Source: Galeopsis tetrahit (Eukaryota > Streptophyta > Magnoliopsida > Lamiales > Lamiaceae). Taken from it: a stretch of 64,000 nt of DNA. The translations under genes were made by a program, and so were the position numbers. This document shows, in pieces, positions 1 to 11,505 of this stretch (its first letter is position 1; each line of letters begins with the position of its first letter). The stretch is from positions 71,058,670-71,122,669 of the forward strand of contig OY776128.1 of the NCBI GenBank assembly GCA_963675135.1, read 5' to 3'. The notes under the pieces were generated by a model that worked only from the letters and a program-made list of their open reading frames with translations, had not been told where the DNA came from and ran no database searches.

Positions 1-1694
1 ATTTAATAAAGAAAATATTTATTATTCCACATTTGAAAAGGTAAAAAATATAAAAAAAAATTTGAATAATAAAATAATAATAAATATAATTTAGAACATT
101 CATTTTTTTTAGACAAATGTTGAATAAAAAATGTTATGGAGGGTGTATTAAATAACTCACTCCAATATTGATTGTAATAATAAATTGAGTGTTAAGGTTA
201 ATTTTATAAATTTTTATGTATAATGTAAATAAATGAATTGGTTTGACCGTATATATAGTTTAAAAATAATGACATTTGCACCCTTTATTTCTTTCAACCT
301 TATAACGGTGTTTGAATACCAAATTAGATGAAACCGACAATTAAAAAAATATTAGTTCAAACAAAACTCTACATTTTTTTTTAATGAGGTCATCTTACAT
401 TATTTGACTTTCTCGTGTAATTTGTTACATAATTTCAGATGGTAGAGTAGGCACAACAACATACTTCCCCGTTTCATAAGTGTGATTTTAACTTTTTTTT
501 TTTTTTTTTTTTTAATTTACCCTATATTTCTAAAAATTTCTTATTTAATGAAAAAAAAATCACTCACACCTTTAATGAAGAATTATAACGTGAATTTCAA
601 AATTGGAGAGAGAGAAATGTAGAGGGAATGTGAGATTAATTGATACTAATAAATATGTCAAAATTTTAAATTTTTTAATTTGATAAAAATTCTTTAAAAT
701 AACACTTATTATGAAACGTATTAAGTATGAAATAAAGGTAAAAACTTCTAGACACTAGTTACAAGTTGCAACTTGCAACGTCGTAATTTCAATTTAATTT
801 TAACCACATTTTAATTGATTCATAAAATACATTAGAATATATATTGAAAAGTATCAGTTCATAAAGAAAAGTAAATGTACAACATATAATTAAGTATTAC
901 TAGTTTGTTAGAAATATTATTCATCATATGAACCGAATTTTTTCACTTCTTTTCAAAAACAATTTTTTTAAAAAAAATAATAAGAAAACAAATTGTTTGA
1001 AATTTTATGATCAAAATCGGCAAATATTATCATGAAAAAATAAACCTAACAAGGAAAAAAAAAAAAGAAAATGTTGGTAAATGAAATGAGAACACTTGTA
1101 TAATTAGCATGTGAATGGGCTGACAAATTGGGTCAAATTGGTGAATGATGCAGGAGGACATTGAATTGTAGTATTGTATTTAACCCAACATTGAATGTGA
1201 TAAATTGATAATAATCAAATATTGCATGATTTCTCCTTTTCTTAATTTCTTTTTCTGGGAGAGAAAATTCTCGTTTATATTCCGTTTACTAAACAGAACG
1301 AAATGTGGAAAGAAGAGAGACCATTCAATTCAACCGTGTTTGAACTTTGAAGCCCTTTTCAAATTCTATTAAAAGATAATCTAGAAAAAAACAACTTAAA
1401 ATCAACACATAAAAAAAAAGGTATGCAACAATAATATTATTTAAAGCAATTTTTATTTGAAAATAATACTTATGTTTTTCCCATAGTATTTTTTATACTA
1501 TTTTGAAATGCATAATATTATTCTTTCAGGAAATATTACTTGAAATGTAGTGTGTGTTTTCTCTATTTTATGAAATATTTTTTGGTGAGATGATCTACTA
1601 AGGGACTCGCATATTACAATACAAGAATATCCATTATCGATATTTAAAAGTATAAATTGAATAAATTTTATTTCTATATAGTAATTTACAAATT
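1..1694. other. AT-rich intergenic DNA, no gene seen
   Basis: Very AT-rich sequence with homopolymer runs, for example a long T run near 495-513. I found no coding region, RNA gene or bounded element here on either strand. Confidence 0.6.
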
Positions 1695-2336
1695 ATGCAT
1701 AATCTAGGCAAGTGCTACGTGATGGAGAAAGCGATAAATGTCATATTGAAAGAGTTGTGCTCAAATAAATTTTGGGCATGTTTGATGGCATCAATTATTG
1801 ACTCTCTAATCATTATCGATGAGCGTACAATAAAGAGGTTTATGCGTCATTATGTTCGAAAGCTTGTGGGGCTGAAATTGCTTAACGAGGGCATGTCGAA
1901 ATATTGTACTGCTTGTGGAATTATTGGCCACGTGACGGGTAACTATGGTTGTGAAATTATTGGCCACGTGACGGTTAACTATTGTCAATACGTCACCGAA
2001 GGTGTATGGTGATCGTCGGTTGTCAGGACCTTCTTGATCTCAAGTGACATCCACACGACGAGACAAGACACCTCCTCAAAAAATGACTATGTACGAACAA
2101 TGATCTTGTTACTGAGGTTTAGATGTCGCTGGCATCTAATGCTATGATGGTTTGATATTCTATCAGTGAAAGGAGAGGAGACACTGGTTGACTTACAAGC
2201 ACAGGATTAATCCGCTCATAAGTCGGGCAATGTCTTTTGATTGCACTGTTAGTAGAGGAGTTGGATCCAAACTTGTTTGTCTCCACTTGTAAGGGTGAGA
2301 ATAGATCGTGTCAGACTTTAACAAAAAAAAAAAAAA
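1695..2336 (+). pseudogene. Decayed retroelement-like ORF with A-rich tail
   Basis: A 105-codon reading frame (1695-2012) ends in a Cys/His cluster (CTACG..GH) that loosely resembles the zinc knuckle of plant LINE ORF1 or gag proteins. It is preceded by an IDERTIKRFMRHYVRKL stretch that recalls the segment before that knuckle in LINE ORF1. The spacing after the histidine does not fit a clean CX2CX4HX4C knuckle. Non-coding sequence follows up to an A run at about 2323-2336 that could be a retroposon tail. No target-site duplication was found. The assignment is weak; it may be a chance ORF. Confidence 0.25.
1913..1984 (+). repeat. 36-bp direct repeat, two copies, each with a CACGTG G-box
   Basis: Units at 1913-1948 and 1949-1984 are nearly identical and each contains GGCCACGTGACG, so CACGTG occurs at 1929-1934 and 1965-1970. 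CACGTG within CCACGTGAC is the core bound by plant bZIP/bHLH factors. The repeat lies inside the decayed ORF and no gene starts nearby, so a regulatory role is not supported. Confidence 0.6.
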
Positions 2337-2869
2337 GTGTGGACTAGTATATAATTTTTGGGCTCAAGCTTGATTTGTGACCTATTATAAGTTTTTTTTT
2401 TTTTTTTTAAAGGTTATGTCTGATTTTTTTTAGTAAATAGGTTTGACCCAAAACCTTTTAAAGACTAAGCCTAACCTTTTAAAAAGTCGAGTCGTAAATT
2501 CCTGTCAAATAGCGGGAGCCATTTTCACCTCTATCCACTAGTTTACTCTAGCCCAATTGAGCAAGAGAGACCTCCCGGCTGGAGGCGTAGTTGGGTAGAC
2601 AATTTAGAAGAGACGTGTGACATTTATGTGGATACACAAATTGATTTATTGATTCGTTGTATTATTCTGTTGAAAATAAAAAAGTAATGATCGAATGATC
2701 TATTAATTCGGATATGAAAAGTAAAGCCCAATAATAGCATAAAATATAACCCGCTCAACAATCTATTTTCCAACGTATAAGTCATACCACATAAGCCCAA
2801 ATTATGGTCAATATTCAGTCCAATACATTTGGTCCCTTTAATACGAATAACTGAAACTTTCAAATAAAT

Positions 2870-2985
2870 GACAAAGTGGGATAGCTCATGTGTGGTTAGA
2901 GCACCACTACCTAGGCCTAGGTCCTGGGTTCGAGTCATGGGGAGGGGAAAAAAGAGATGGATATTTAACTTTCATAAAAAAAAAA
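2870..2985 (+). mobile_element. tRNA-derived SINE with 18-bp target-site duplication
   Basis: The 5' part reads like a tRNA with polymerase III internal promoters: an A-box-like TAGCTCATGTGTGGTTAGAG and a B-box GGTTCGAGTC (about 2929-2938), followed by a short body and an A-rich tail at 2976-2985. The insertion is flanked by a perfect 18-bp direct repeat beginning TGAAACTTTC at 2852-2869 and 2986-3003. tRNA-like head, A tail and long TSD together define a short SINE of about 116 bp. The transposition proteins would come from a LINE in trans. Confidence 0.85.
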
Positions 2986-3399
2986 TGAAACTTTCAAATA
3001 AATAAACATTGAATATTTATGAATTTTGAAACTGCACCCGTAATTTAAAAAATAAAAAAATAAAAAGGAATGTTATATGAACTAACAAATATAATGATAA
3101 AAATATGAAATTACAAGAATTTCAGTAAAAGGAACCGTGCTAGAGATGAACATTATAAGGGAAAGAAATTCACATTTTGCTGGATATATCAAAACAACAG
3201 CCTATAATAAGTTAAATACAAAATACTATATAAAAAAATAAAAATATTAGTTAAAAGTATTATAGATTCACAAAGTTTTTGTATTAAAATTGAATACAAC
3301 AATAAATCATTGGGCCTAAATATTGGAATTATTGTGGTCCTAGTTAATGCCCCATAGAAGTATATTGGGCCCGTTAATTGAAAGCCACATTTGAAGCTG

Positions 3400-4363
3400 G
3401 GTTGGGACTATTTACACCTCCATTTCGGTTGAGAACACTCCCCTATGAGTTTAATAATAAAATAATGATGTAAAAAATTAAAAATACCCTTTAAGTCATA
3501 TTACATTACTAAATGCACCCCTATTACTAACTGCACCCTTCCTTCACCTTCAAACCCTAATCCTAAGTTTTATTCAGCCACCATCGCTGTCGCCACCGCC
3601 ACCACGAAACAACACACAAAAAAAAAAAAAAAAAAAAAAAAAAATCAGAACTTAGAAAAATTTCAAATTTTGTTTTTAAATTTCGACAAACCAGTGTCGA
3701 CCATATTCACTCTCGTCGACACTAGTTTGTCGACGAGAGTGTATATGGTCGACATTTGTTGATCGAAAAAAAAAATTTAAAAACTCGTCGACAACTTTAG
3801 ATTGACCAAAAATACACTCGTCGACACCCTGTTGTCGACGGGGTGTATTTTGATCAAAATTAAGAAAAAGAAGAAAAAAAAAACAAAAAAAATCAAACCT
3901 GGGAGGGGGCCGATGGGCGGGGGTGGCGGCCGCGCGATTGCTGTTTTTTTTTAGATCGAGAAGGGAGAGGGAGAGCGGCGGAAGGATGGACGGGGCACCA
4001 GGGAAGGGGCGGCCGCTGGAAACAATTTTTTTTTTTTTTACAGAGCAGCGAGGGGCGGAAGGGTGGGGCAAGGGCGGCCGCGGTGGCAGGAGCTGCGAGG
4101 GTGGGTGTCGCCGGCGGCGACGGTGGGGGCGAGGGCGGGTGTCGCCGGCGGGGACTGGTGGAGTGGTTTGGGGAGGGAGAGAGAAGAAGATGAAAGATTG
4201 AGGAGAAACTAGGGTTTAGGGGGTGAGTAGTAATTGAATTTTATGAGAGAATGACATTTATGACAATTAAGAGGGTGTGCATCTATCTCAAACCGATTTT
4301 AGGGGGGCTGCATCAATCGGAGGAGTGTTCTAAATCGAAATGGATGTGTAAATAGTCAAAACC
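3400..4363. mobile_element. MULE-like non-autonomous TIR element A (964 bp)
   Basis: The ends are inverted repeats: left GGTTGGGACTATTTACAC, right (reverse complement) GGTTTTGACTATTTACAC, extending inward to a second shared block ending AACACTCC. A perfect 9-bp TSD, TTGAAGCTG, lies at 3391-3399 and 4364-4372. Nine-bp TSDs with such TIRs are the hallmark of Mutator-like elements. No transposase is present. The interior holds a telo-box-like AAACCCTAA (about 3551), two hairpins and a GC-rich block (about 3895-4200) that reads as a Pro/Ser/Arg-rich frame on the minus strand. Its TIR is clearly related to element B. Confidence 0.85.
3696..3857. repeat. Twin hairpin module in element A
   Basis: Hairpin 1: arms 3696-3720 and 3729-3753 are inverted copies matching at 24 of 25 positions around an 8-nt loop. 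Hairpin 2: arms 3802-3826 and 3833-3857 pair with a few mismatches across a 6-nt loop. The 25-base right arm of hairpin 1, starting GTCGACGAGAGTGTATA, occurs identically in element B at 14905-14929. Related hairpins occur in C and E. Confidence 0.85.
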
Positions 4364-4391
4364 TTGAAGCTGCATGAAAGCCTACATTATT

Positions 4392-7300
4392 TTTTTTTTT
4401 ATTTTTTTTGAGGATACATAGGAATAACAATTCGCACATGGGTTGTCCCTCATAAATTTCCTATGCTCTAGATCGACTACTCCATTTCAATCATGTAAAA
4501 TGGTAGAGTGTACCGCTCGTTGGGCCAGTTGATGTGCCCTCTCATTTCTTACTCGTGGTATATGCGTGAATTTGCACACTACAAACTCATGACTCATTCC
4601 AATAATTTTTTCTGCAATACCACTTTCTGGTCCTACTCCCTTATGTCTCCCGTTTATCATGTCGATTGCTTGTTTTGAGTCTGTCCGTATCACAATTTTT
4701 TCATAACTCATCGCTTTCACCTTTCGCATTCCTATCTCAATTGCCTTCAATTCAGCACCAAGCGAGCTACGTTGTGGTGGAATTTTTTCAAAGAACCTGA
4801 AAAGGTTCACTCCATCCATATTACAAACAATGCCTCCAACTCCAAATCTTCTCTCCTCCAAATTGAATGCACCATCAACTTCTATAACAATGCCTTCTTG
4901 TTGTTCCACCAGCTGCTGATACGTTCTCAAATTCACATCCCCTTCCGACGTGGAATGATTGACGTTTGAGTTTGTGTTACAAAAGCATTCCAAATATTGT
5001 AAGACTCTATCCCCAACACCGTTATTAATCTGGTTTGTCTTCTTATGAGTGTCATGGATTAACATACATCTTTCTCGCCAAATACCCCAAGCGATCATTA
5101 TCACCTTCTCCAAATTAAGTGGTGGCAACTCCTCCTTCAAAATTTTCATAACCTGAATGGTTTGTAAATTCTGTCCTTTCTTTAATATCCACCATAGCCC
5201 TTGCTTCTTCCAGATTTGTTTTACCCCCGTGCAGTAAAAAAGAGCATGTGTTGTTGTTGGCCAGTAGTGTCCACATAAGCCGCAATGTGGTTGAATTTGA
5301 ATGTGTCGTTTTGCCAAATTTCCTTCTGTTGCAATAAAATCCCAACACATTTTCCAACCAAAAATTCGTACTTTAGGTGGTAATTGCATTTTCCAAATCG
5401 ACTTCCACCATTGTTTCTTTGTCCCTTCGTTAGATGTTGTTGCCTCACTTTTTATCCTCCTCTCTTCTTCCATTGTTTCCCAATAGCCCGATCTAACAGT
5501 GTACCGTCCACTAACCTCATGTTGCCAGAAACGTTTGTCTTCTTCATGTGCATCTCCGACTGGCGTTCTAAGCACCGCCTCTACCTCGAAAGGGTAGAAG
5601 ACCTGTCTGACCATATCTTCATTCCATTCTCTCAACTCTGTTAAAAAGCGTGATACATTATTCTCAGCTGCTATCTTTGATGTAATGCACCCCATTTGTA
5701 GTCCTTGGACCCAAGCATGCTTATGCAATTTTATCATATTTCCATTCCCTAAAAGCCATCGGATTCCGCGTTGTAATACCGGTCTACTTGAGCATAGTGA
5801 TCGCCATGTGAACGAAGAATTACTTCCGATTTCTGCCTCCATAATATCCACATGTTTGAAGTATCGGGCTTTAAAGACTCTCGCTAATAATGTCGATGGA
5901 TTTTCAATTATTCGCCACACCTGTTTTGCCAATATAGCTTGGTTAAAATGAACCATTTTCCGAAATCCCATACCCCCTTCCTCTTTCGATCGACATAATG
6001 CATTCCAGTTTTGCCAGTGGATCTTATTTCCTCCTTCCTTCATTCCCCACCAGAAATTTGCAATCAAAGAATCCATTTGTGCACATGTCTGTATTGGCAA
6101 TTTAAAGCAGGTCATAACATAGGTGGGTAATGCTTGCAGCACCGACTTGATAAGCACTTCCCTTCCCCCTTCCGAGAACTCTTTATTCTTCCAGTTATCA
6201 ATCTTCTGTTTTAGTCGATCAATAAGATATGAGAACTAAGTCTTTTTTGCTCTCAAAGAGAAAGTTGGTAAGCCCAAATACATTTGATGCCCTTGTGTCA
6301 ATCGCACATTTAAAGTATTTTGGACCTCCATCTTATTCCTTGAACACGTACCCGGACTGAACATGATTGTTGTCTTGTCTAAATTAATCTTTTGTCCCGA
6401 CGCCCACTCATACTTCTTCAGAATTCGCTACACTGTGTTTACATTGTTTTTTGTTGCTTTGAAAAATAGTATGTTGTCATCTGCAAACAAAAGATGTGTA
6501 ATCGTTGGAGCTCCCCTTGCTACCCTTAATCCTTGAAGATTGCCTTTTTCTGTCGCCTTATTAAAACACGTTGAAAGGCCTTGTGCACAGAGCACAAACA
6601 AAAAAGGAGATAGCGGATCTCCTTGTCTTAGGTCTCTCGTCGGCTGGACCCTTCCTATTACCTTGTTGTTTACCCTGAATGCATATGTCACTGTCGTTAT
6701 ACATTTAAGAATCAGGGTAATTATCTTCTGAGAAAAGCCCATTTTATGCAGTTGGGCATCGAGGAAACTCCATTCCACTCGATCATACGCTTTGCTCATG
6801 TCAAGCTTCATTACTGCGTATCCTGATGAACTGGTGTTGTGCATCAACCAATGCATACACACATAACTAATGAGTATGTTATCCGAAATTTGTCTATCTG
6901 CAACGAAAGCACTTTGTTTATCATCAATCACCATAGGCATTACCTTTTTCAACCGATTGGCTATTGCTTTAGCTACAATCCTATAGCTGACGTTGCTCAA
7001 GCTAATAGGCCGATAAACAGTAATTGTTTCTGGTGTTTTGTGTTTTGGGATCAAAGTGATCAGTGTTTCATTCCATTCATCTACCCCCTTTCCTTTATTC
7101 AAGATATCAAGGACCGCCTCCGTCATTTGTGGCCCAACGACCGGCCATAATTCCTGATAAAACTTAGCATTAAAACCATCAGGACCTGGAGCTTTATTCG
7201 GATGCATATCGAACACCGCTTGCTTTACTTCGTCCCTTGTAAAATCCAAATCCAAGAAGTTATTCATATTTCTGGCCACAACCGGCTCCGTAAATCTGGT

Positions 7301-9240
7301 TATCTTATTAATCTGCTCCGCCGTCGGGTTACTAATTTTGAATAAATTCTCGTAGAAGGAGTTTAGAAGTTGAGTAATTTCTGTCTCCGAAGATATCCAC
7401 TGGCCTTCATCATTCCTAATTTTCATGATTGCATTTGTACTTCGTCTTTCTGTTGCTCTTCTGTGGAAATATGTGGTGTTTCTATCTCCACTTTTGATCC
7501 AATTGACCCTTGCCCTTTGTTGCCACTTATCCTCTTGTTGAGAAAATAATTTCTCTAATTCAACCTCCAAAACCTTAATTTCATTGTCATCACTTTCCGG
7601 TTCTTCATTCTCCTCTTTATTAAGTATCAAGTTCGAAACTGTTTTTATGCGTTAATCCACATTTCCTACATTCTTCTTTGCCCACTGCATAAGCTTCTCA
7701 CTGAGAAACCGTAGCTTAGAAGGCAATGATATGTTTCCCGAATCCAAATTCCAAATTTTATTCACTTCCTCTTTTAAAGACTTCTCTTGAAGCCATGCAT
7801 TTTCAAAGCGAAACAACATTGGACTAACCTGTTTCCACCGGACTTGTCTCATATTTATTGTGAGGCTTACCACCCTGTGGTCCGACCCGAAAAATTGGTG
7901 ATTCTGAGTTGAGAAAGAATCAAAGAGTGTTCTCCAATTTGTTGTAGCAATAAATCGGTCAAGTCTTTCTTTAATGTTATGTGGCCTTCTCCTTTTATTT
8001 GTCCAAGTGTACTTTGGTCCCTTAAAACCTAAATCATGCAAGTCCAAATCAAGCAAAGTTTGTCTAAAGTTTTCCATATTCCTTCTGACTCGTCCATTAA
8101 TCACACCTCCCAATTTTTCCTCGCAGTATAGGACCTCATTGAAATCCCCACCTACCAACCATTCATGCGATAAATCATGTGTTCTCCTAATCTTACGTAA
8201 GAGTTCAAGAGAGTGGTGCCGAAGATTTGCATTCGGATTTCCTTGAAAACCTGTAAATTGCCAAGCCACCCCATTCCACTGAATATTAACATCAATATGT
8301 CCACTTGAGAAGGACTTCAAGTTAACTAAAACATCATCTCTTGCATATAAAATTAAACCTCCACTTCTTCCATGGGCATCAACCGCAAAACAGTAATTAA
8401 AATTCAACAAGGTTTTCCAAAGGTGAGCTACCCTAGAAAGTAATTTCGATTCCAAAACAAACATCACAGAAGGGTTATTTAGGGCGATAACTCGCCTAAT
8501 TTTTTGGAGTGCATTTGGCTCCCTCAAGCCTCTCGCATTCCACGATACAATTCTCATGTGGATTAGCGGAGTCGAGAAACACCAGTCTTCTACATAGAAG
8601 TTGAGGCTAAAACCGAGTAGACGCACAAAGTTTTGAAGAGCCGCACAGAGGCGTTGGCTATTGTACAACCACAAAGAAGAGTAATATGTTCCTGAGCGCC
8701 GTCACCACTCCTACGCGTACCGTGTCTCAATAAAAGCTCTTGGTGAGAGGAGCAAAAGCCCTCAATTAATTTAATGATCGGGCACGGATAAGGCCGACGA
8801 TTTTCCGTTGGAAGATGATGCTCAGCGTACTTGTGGTGATGATTTTGTTTGGTGATAGAGTCGCAACAACTGTTCTCTTTAATTGCCCATGAAACTGTGA
8901 AGAACCCAAAAAATTCTACCACATTTGTTTACAAATTCGCGAAAAAACGTACCTACCTCGCGGAGAAATCACACCTAGAAACGGTGTAATTCGCCCATAG
9001 TAGGCTCCTTATACCAATTGTCTCTGCCGATGCAAAGATGGGAAGGAAACAATGGAAGAAAGCTTTGTACAGTGTGCAGAAGTTCAAGAATTCAAGGATT
9101 CACTTCATTTCTACCCAAGAGAATGTGTGTAGAAAAGAGGGGAAAAAACCTAAGCGTGAAATCGCACCTCTACTATGTGTAATTCGCACCCACTACATGA
9201 TGAATTTCGCCGCGTCGCAGGTCGCGATATCAGTATTGAT
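4392..9240 (-). mobile_element. L1-type LINE, about 4.85 kb, nearly intact
   Basis: A complete insertion on the minus strand. The A tail appears as a T-rich run at 4392-4409. A perfect 17-bp TSD starting TGAAAGCCTACATT flanks it at 4375-4391 and 9241-9257. The element carries a single long ORF2 (endonuclease, reverse transcriptase, zinc-binding RVT region, RNase H). The roughly 680 bp between the ORF2 start and the 5' end has no recognisable ORF1 zinc-knuckle protein, so the copy either lost ORF1 or is 5'-truncated. It landed 2 bp beyond the right TSD of element A. The perfect TSD and few disabling mutations suggest a young insertion. Confidence 0.92.
4487..8557 (-). pseudogene. LINE ORF2 polyprotein: EN-RT-RNase H, three in-frame stops
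   Basis: Read from ATG at 8557 (MRIVSWNARGLREPNA), this is one frame of about 1,356 codons broken only by TAA at 7652-7654, TAG at 6428-6430 and TAG at 6236-6238. There is no frameshift. The N-terminal endonuclease shows WNARGL, LESK, GGDFNE and SDHR, the APE-type catalytic motifs. The reverse transcriptase shows YRPISL, KLDMSKAYDRV, the GDPLSP block and catalytic FADD. The C-terminal part has the zf-RVT region (LCGHYW..THALFYC) and an RNase H with EVDGAF, AELKA, RTDSK and the late acidic/His region. It would nick target DNA and prime reverse transcription. The stops are compatible with C-to-T or G-to-A decay. Confidence 0.9.
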
Positions 9241-9257
9241 TGAAAGCCTACATTATT

Positions 9258-11505
9258 GAGGAGAAATAGACTTTCAAATTTGAAACAGTATTTGTACAAT
9301 TGTACTTAAATGCGAAGCATAATATAACGAATCATCTTTTCATTTGTCTATCAATAAATCCACTATTTTATTTTCAAAAAAAATAAATCCACTATTTTAA
9401 ATCTTAAAATACTGTTTTCAAAAAAAAAAAAAATCTTAAAATACTACTCATTACTGAATATTTTTAAATAATATATCTAAAAAAGGAAACATAAAAAATA
9501 AAACAGATAAATCAATGTATATAGTTTTTGGCAAATTTATGTTTGGTTGGTAGATAAGGAAGTAATTAATATGGGGAGAGTTACAAGTCATTTTTGATTG
9601 TCCCCTCCTTATTTATGGAAGTAGTTGCAACCAAACGCATTTTTACCTTCTCATTCTGCTCTCTCTAAAAAAAAATAAATTACACTATTTAAATTATTAA
9701 ATTAATACTGTGTGTATAATGAGAATGCACAATAATACCTATTTTCAATTATCAAAAATCTCATTTACACTATACACCCACCAAATAATAAAAATATTGT
9801 ATAACCACTTTTACTTTTAAATTTTTTAAAAAAACATAAATACCCTCAAAAGTTAAATAAATATACCTTCCATACTTTTTATATGTCTGAATTTTATCAC
9901 ACAAATAAAGACTATGTTTATGTTAAAATTAAGCTTAATTAATAAAAATTAACTTTGACATATTTCAGACGTCTAGATTTAATAAAGGTGGAATTTTATT
10001 GGGGTCAACGTGAGATAATGGAGGAAAAAAAACCTCACAACGTCATTTATAGTATTAAGTAAATTATCTTATAAAAAATTACATTTAAAATGAATTGAAG
10101 AGAGCATAAATTAAAAGGTAAGATGGTCAGCTTATAAATTAGTCATGCAATTCATGATATTATTTGTCTTCAAATTAAAATCTAAAATCTAATTTTAATA
10201 ATTATCGTTAAAAATCATATTTCAAATATGTAGGGAAAATAAATGCTCGAGTTAAATTCAAATTGAATAGAATCATGAAAATAATATTATTTGTGGACCC
10301 TAATAGTATTATTTGTTTGCACATATAATATTACATCAATTAGTTGCAATACAAATTAAATACTCAACATTCAATATTAAATTGTTATTAATGTATTATT
10401 GCTATTACCAAATACTATATGAATAAACATATAATAATGTTAAAAGTATACAAACAATATTGTCTCCATGTCCCAATCAAAATCCCCCAGACCCTTGAGA
10501 TATTTTTTAATTTGTGAGATTTTTGCCTATGTTTTAGAACATTATTGCACGATGGAGTACAAAAGAGTGGCGCTTGAACATAACAAAGGGCAGCATGGAT
10601 ATATAAGGATAATACACTTGTTTGTACTAAATTTTTATTAATATTATTGCTACTAATTAAGGTGTTGTTTTAGTTTCTTTTCCATTTAACAATAGCTATA
10701 TATGTAAATTATAGAGGCTTGTCTTTGGTTAAGTCTAAACATGTAAAATACATCCGTTGAGATGTGTATATATATTCATCTACTCAGTCACTTATGGTGC
10801 ACACTCTGCTACTGAACATGGAGTGAAATGTAACATTAATTTTAATTGAAACGTGTAAATTAATATATCTATTTTTTTAAAAGATTCTATGCTTGAAGCC
10901 TTCAACCATGCCTTTTGTTTTTATGTAAAAGCGATTCACGCAATTTGTGTTTATAGTTTAGGTGACTAGATACACATTACATTATTCTATGTTCAATTGT
11001 TGGCGTACTTAGCAAAAAAGTAGGCATTTAAGTTTCCGTGTCCAAATTCGCACCAAAACTGTACCCTTTTCGCCTTCTTTCATTGCCGCAAAGTTATTGG
11101 TTTAAACATTTTTTCTCACTAAAATCGCAATTAATTTTTTATCTTTTTTTTCTCAAAATGGTGCATGAACCATTTCAAGAAGTGTGCAATTTAAAATCTG
11201 AATGAAGCTCGTTAGTCTGTCTCGATACATTGACGTCATTGATACAAATATTCAAAATTGTGATCATCTTATTCTTATTTATATAATCAAACCTAATTAC
11301 CTCTTAATTAAATTATTCATACATCTACGTAATATTTGGTAACCGCGCGCAGACAATCACGAATGCATACAACTTTTAAAAAAATCTCAGTTTATCTTTT
11401 CAGCATTTATTTTTCATCATAAACCTTTGGTCCCCATTCACAGCTCATTCCATCGATTCTTTTATTCCATCAATCAATTTCTCTAATTATTTGTGGTGGT
11501 GGTGG
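9258..11505. other. Intergenic region upstream of the U-box gene
   Basis: AT-rich DNA with short local duplications near 9365-9435 and no convincing ORF. The last few hundred bases include the presumed promoter and leader of the U-box gene. I could not fix a TATA box or transcription start with confidence. Confidence 0.5.

Noticed and set aside
5301..6731. Plus-strand ORFs within the LINE
   Set aside because: Antisense shadows of the ORF2 coding frame.
9038..9259. 73-codon ORF near the 5' end of the LINE as ORF1
   Set aside because: No zinc knuckle or coiled coil, and it runs through the TSD.
11491..11505. Upstream start adding WWWW to the U-box protein
   Set aside because: It would use a TTG codon; the first ATG is at 11506 and matches the expected N-terminus.
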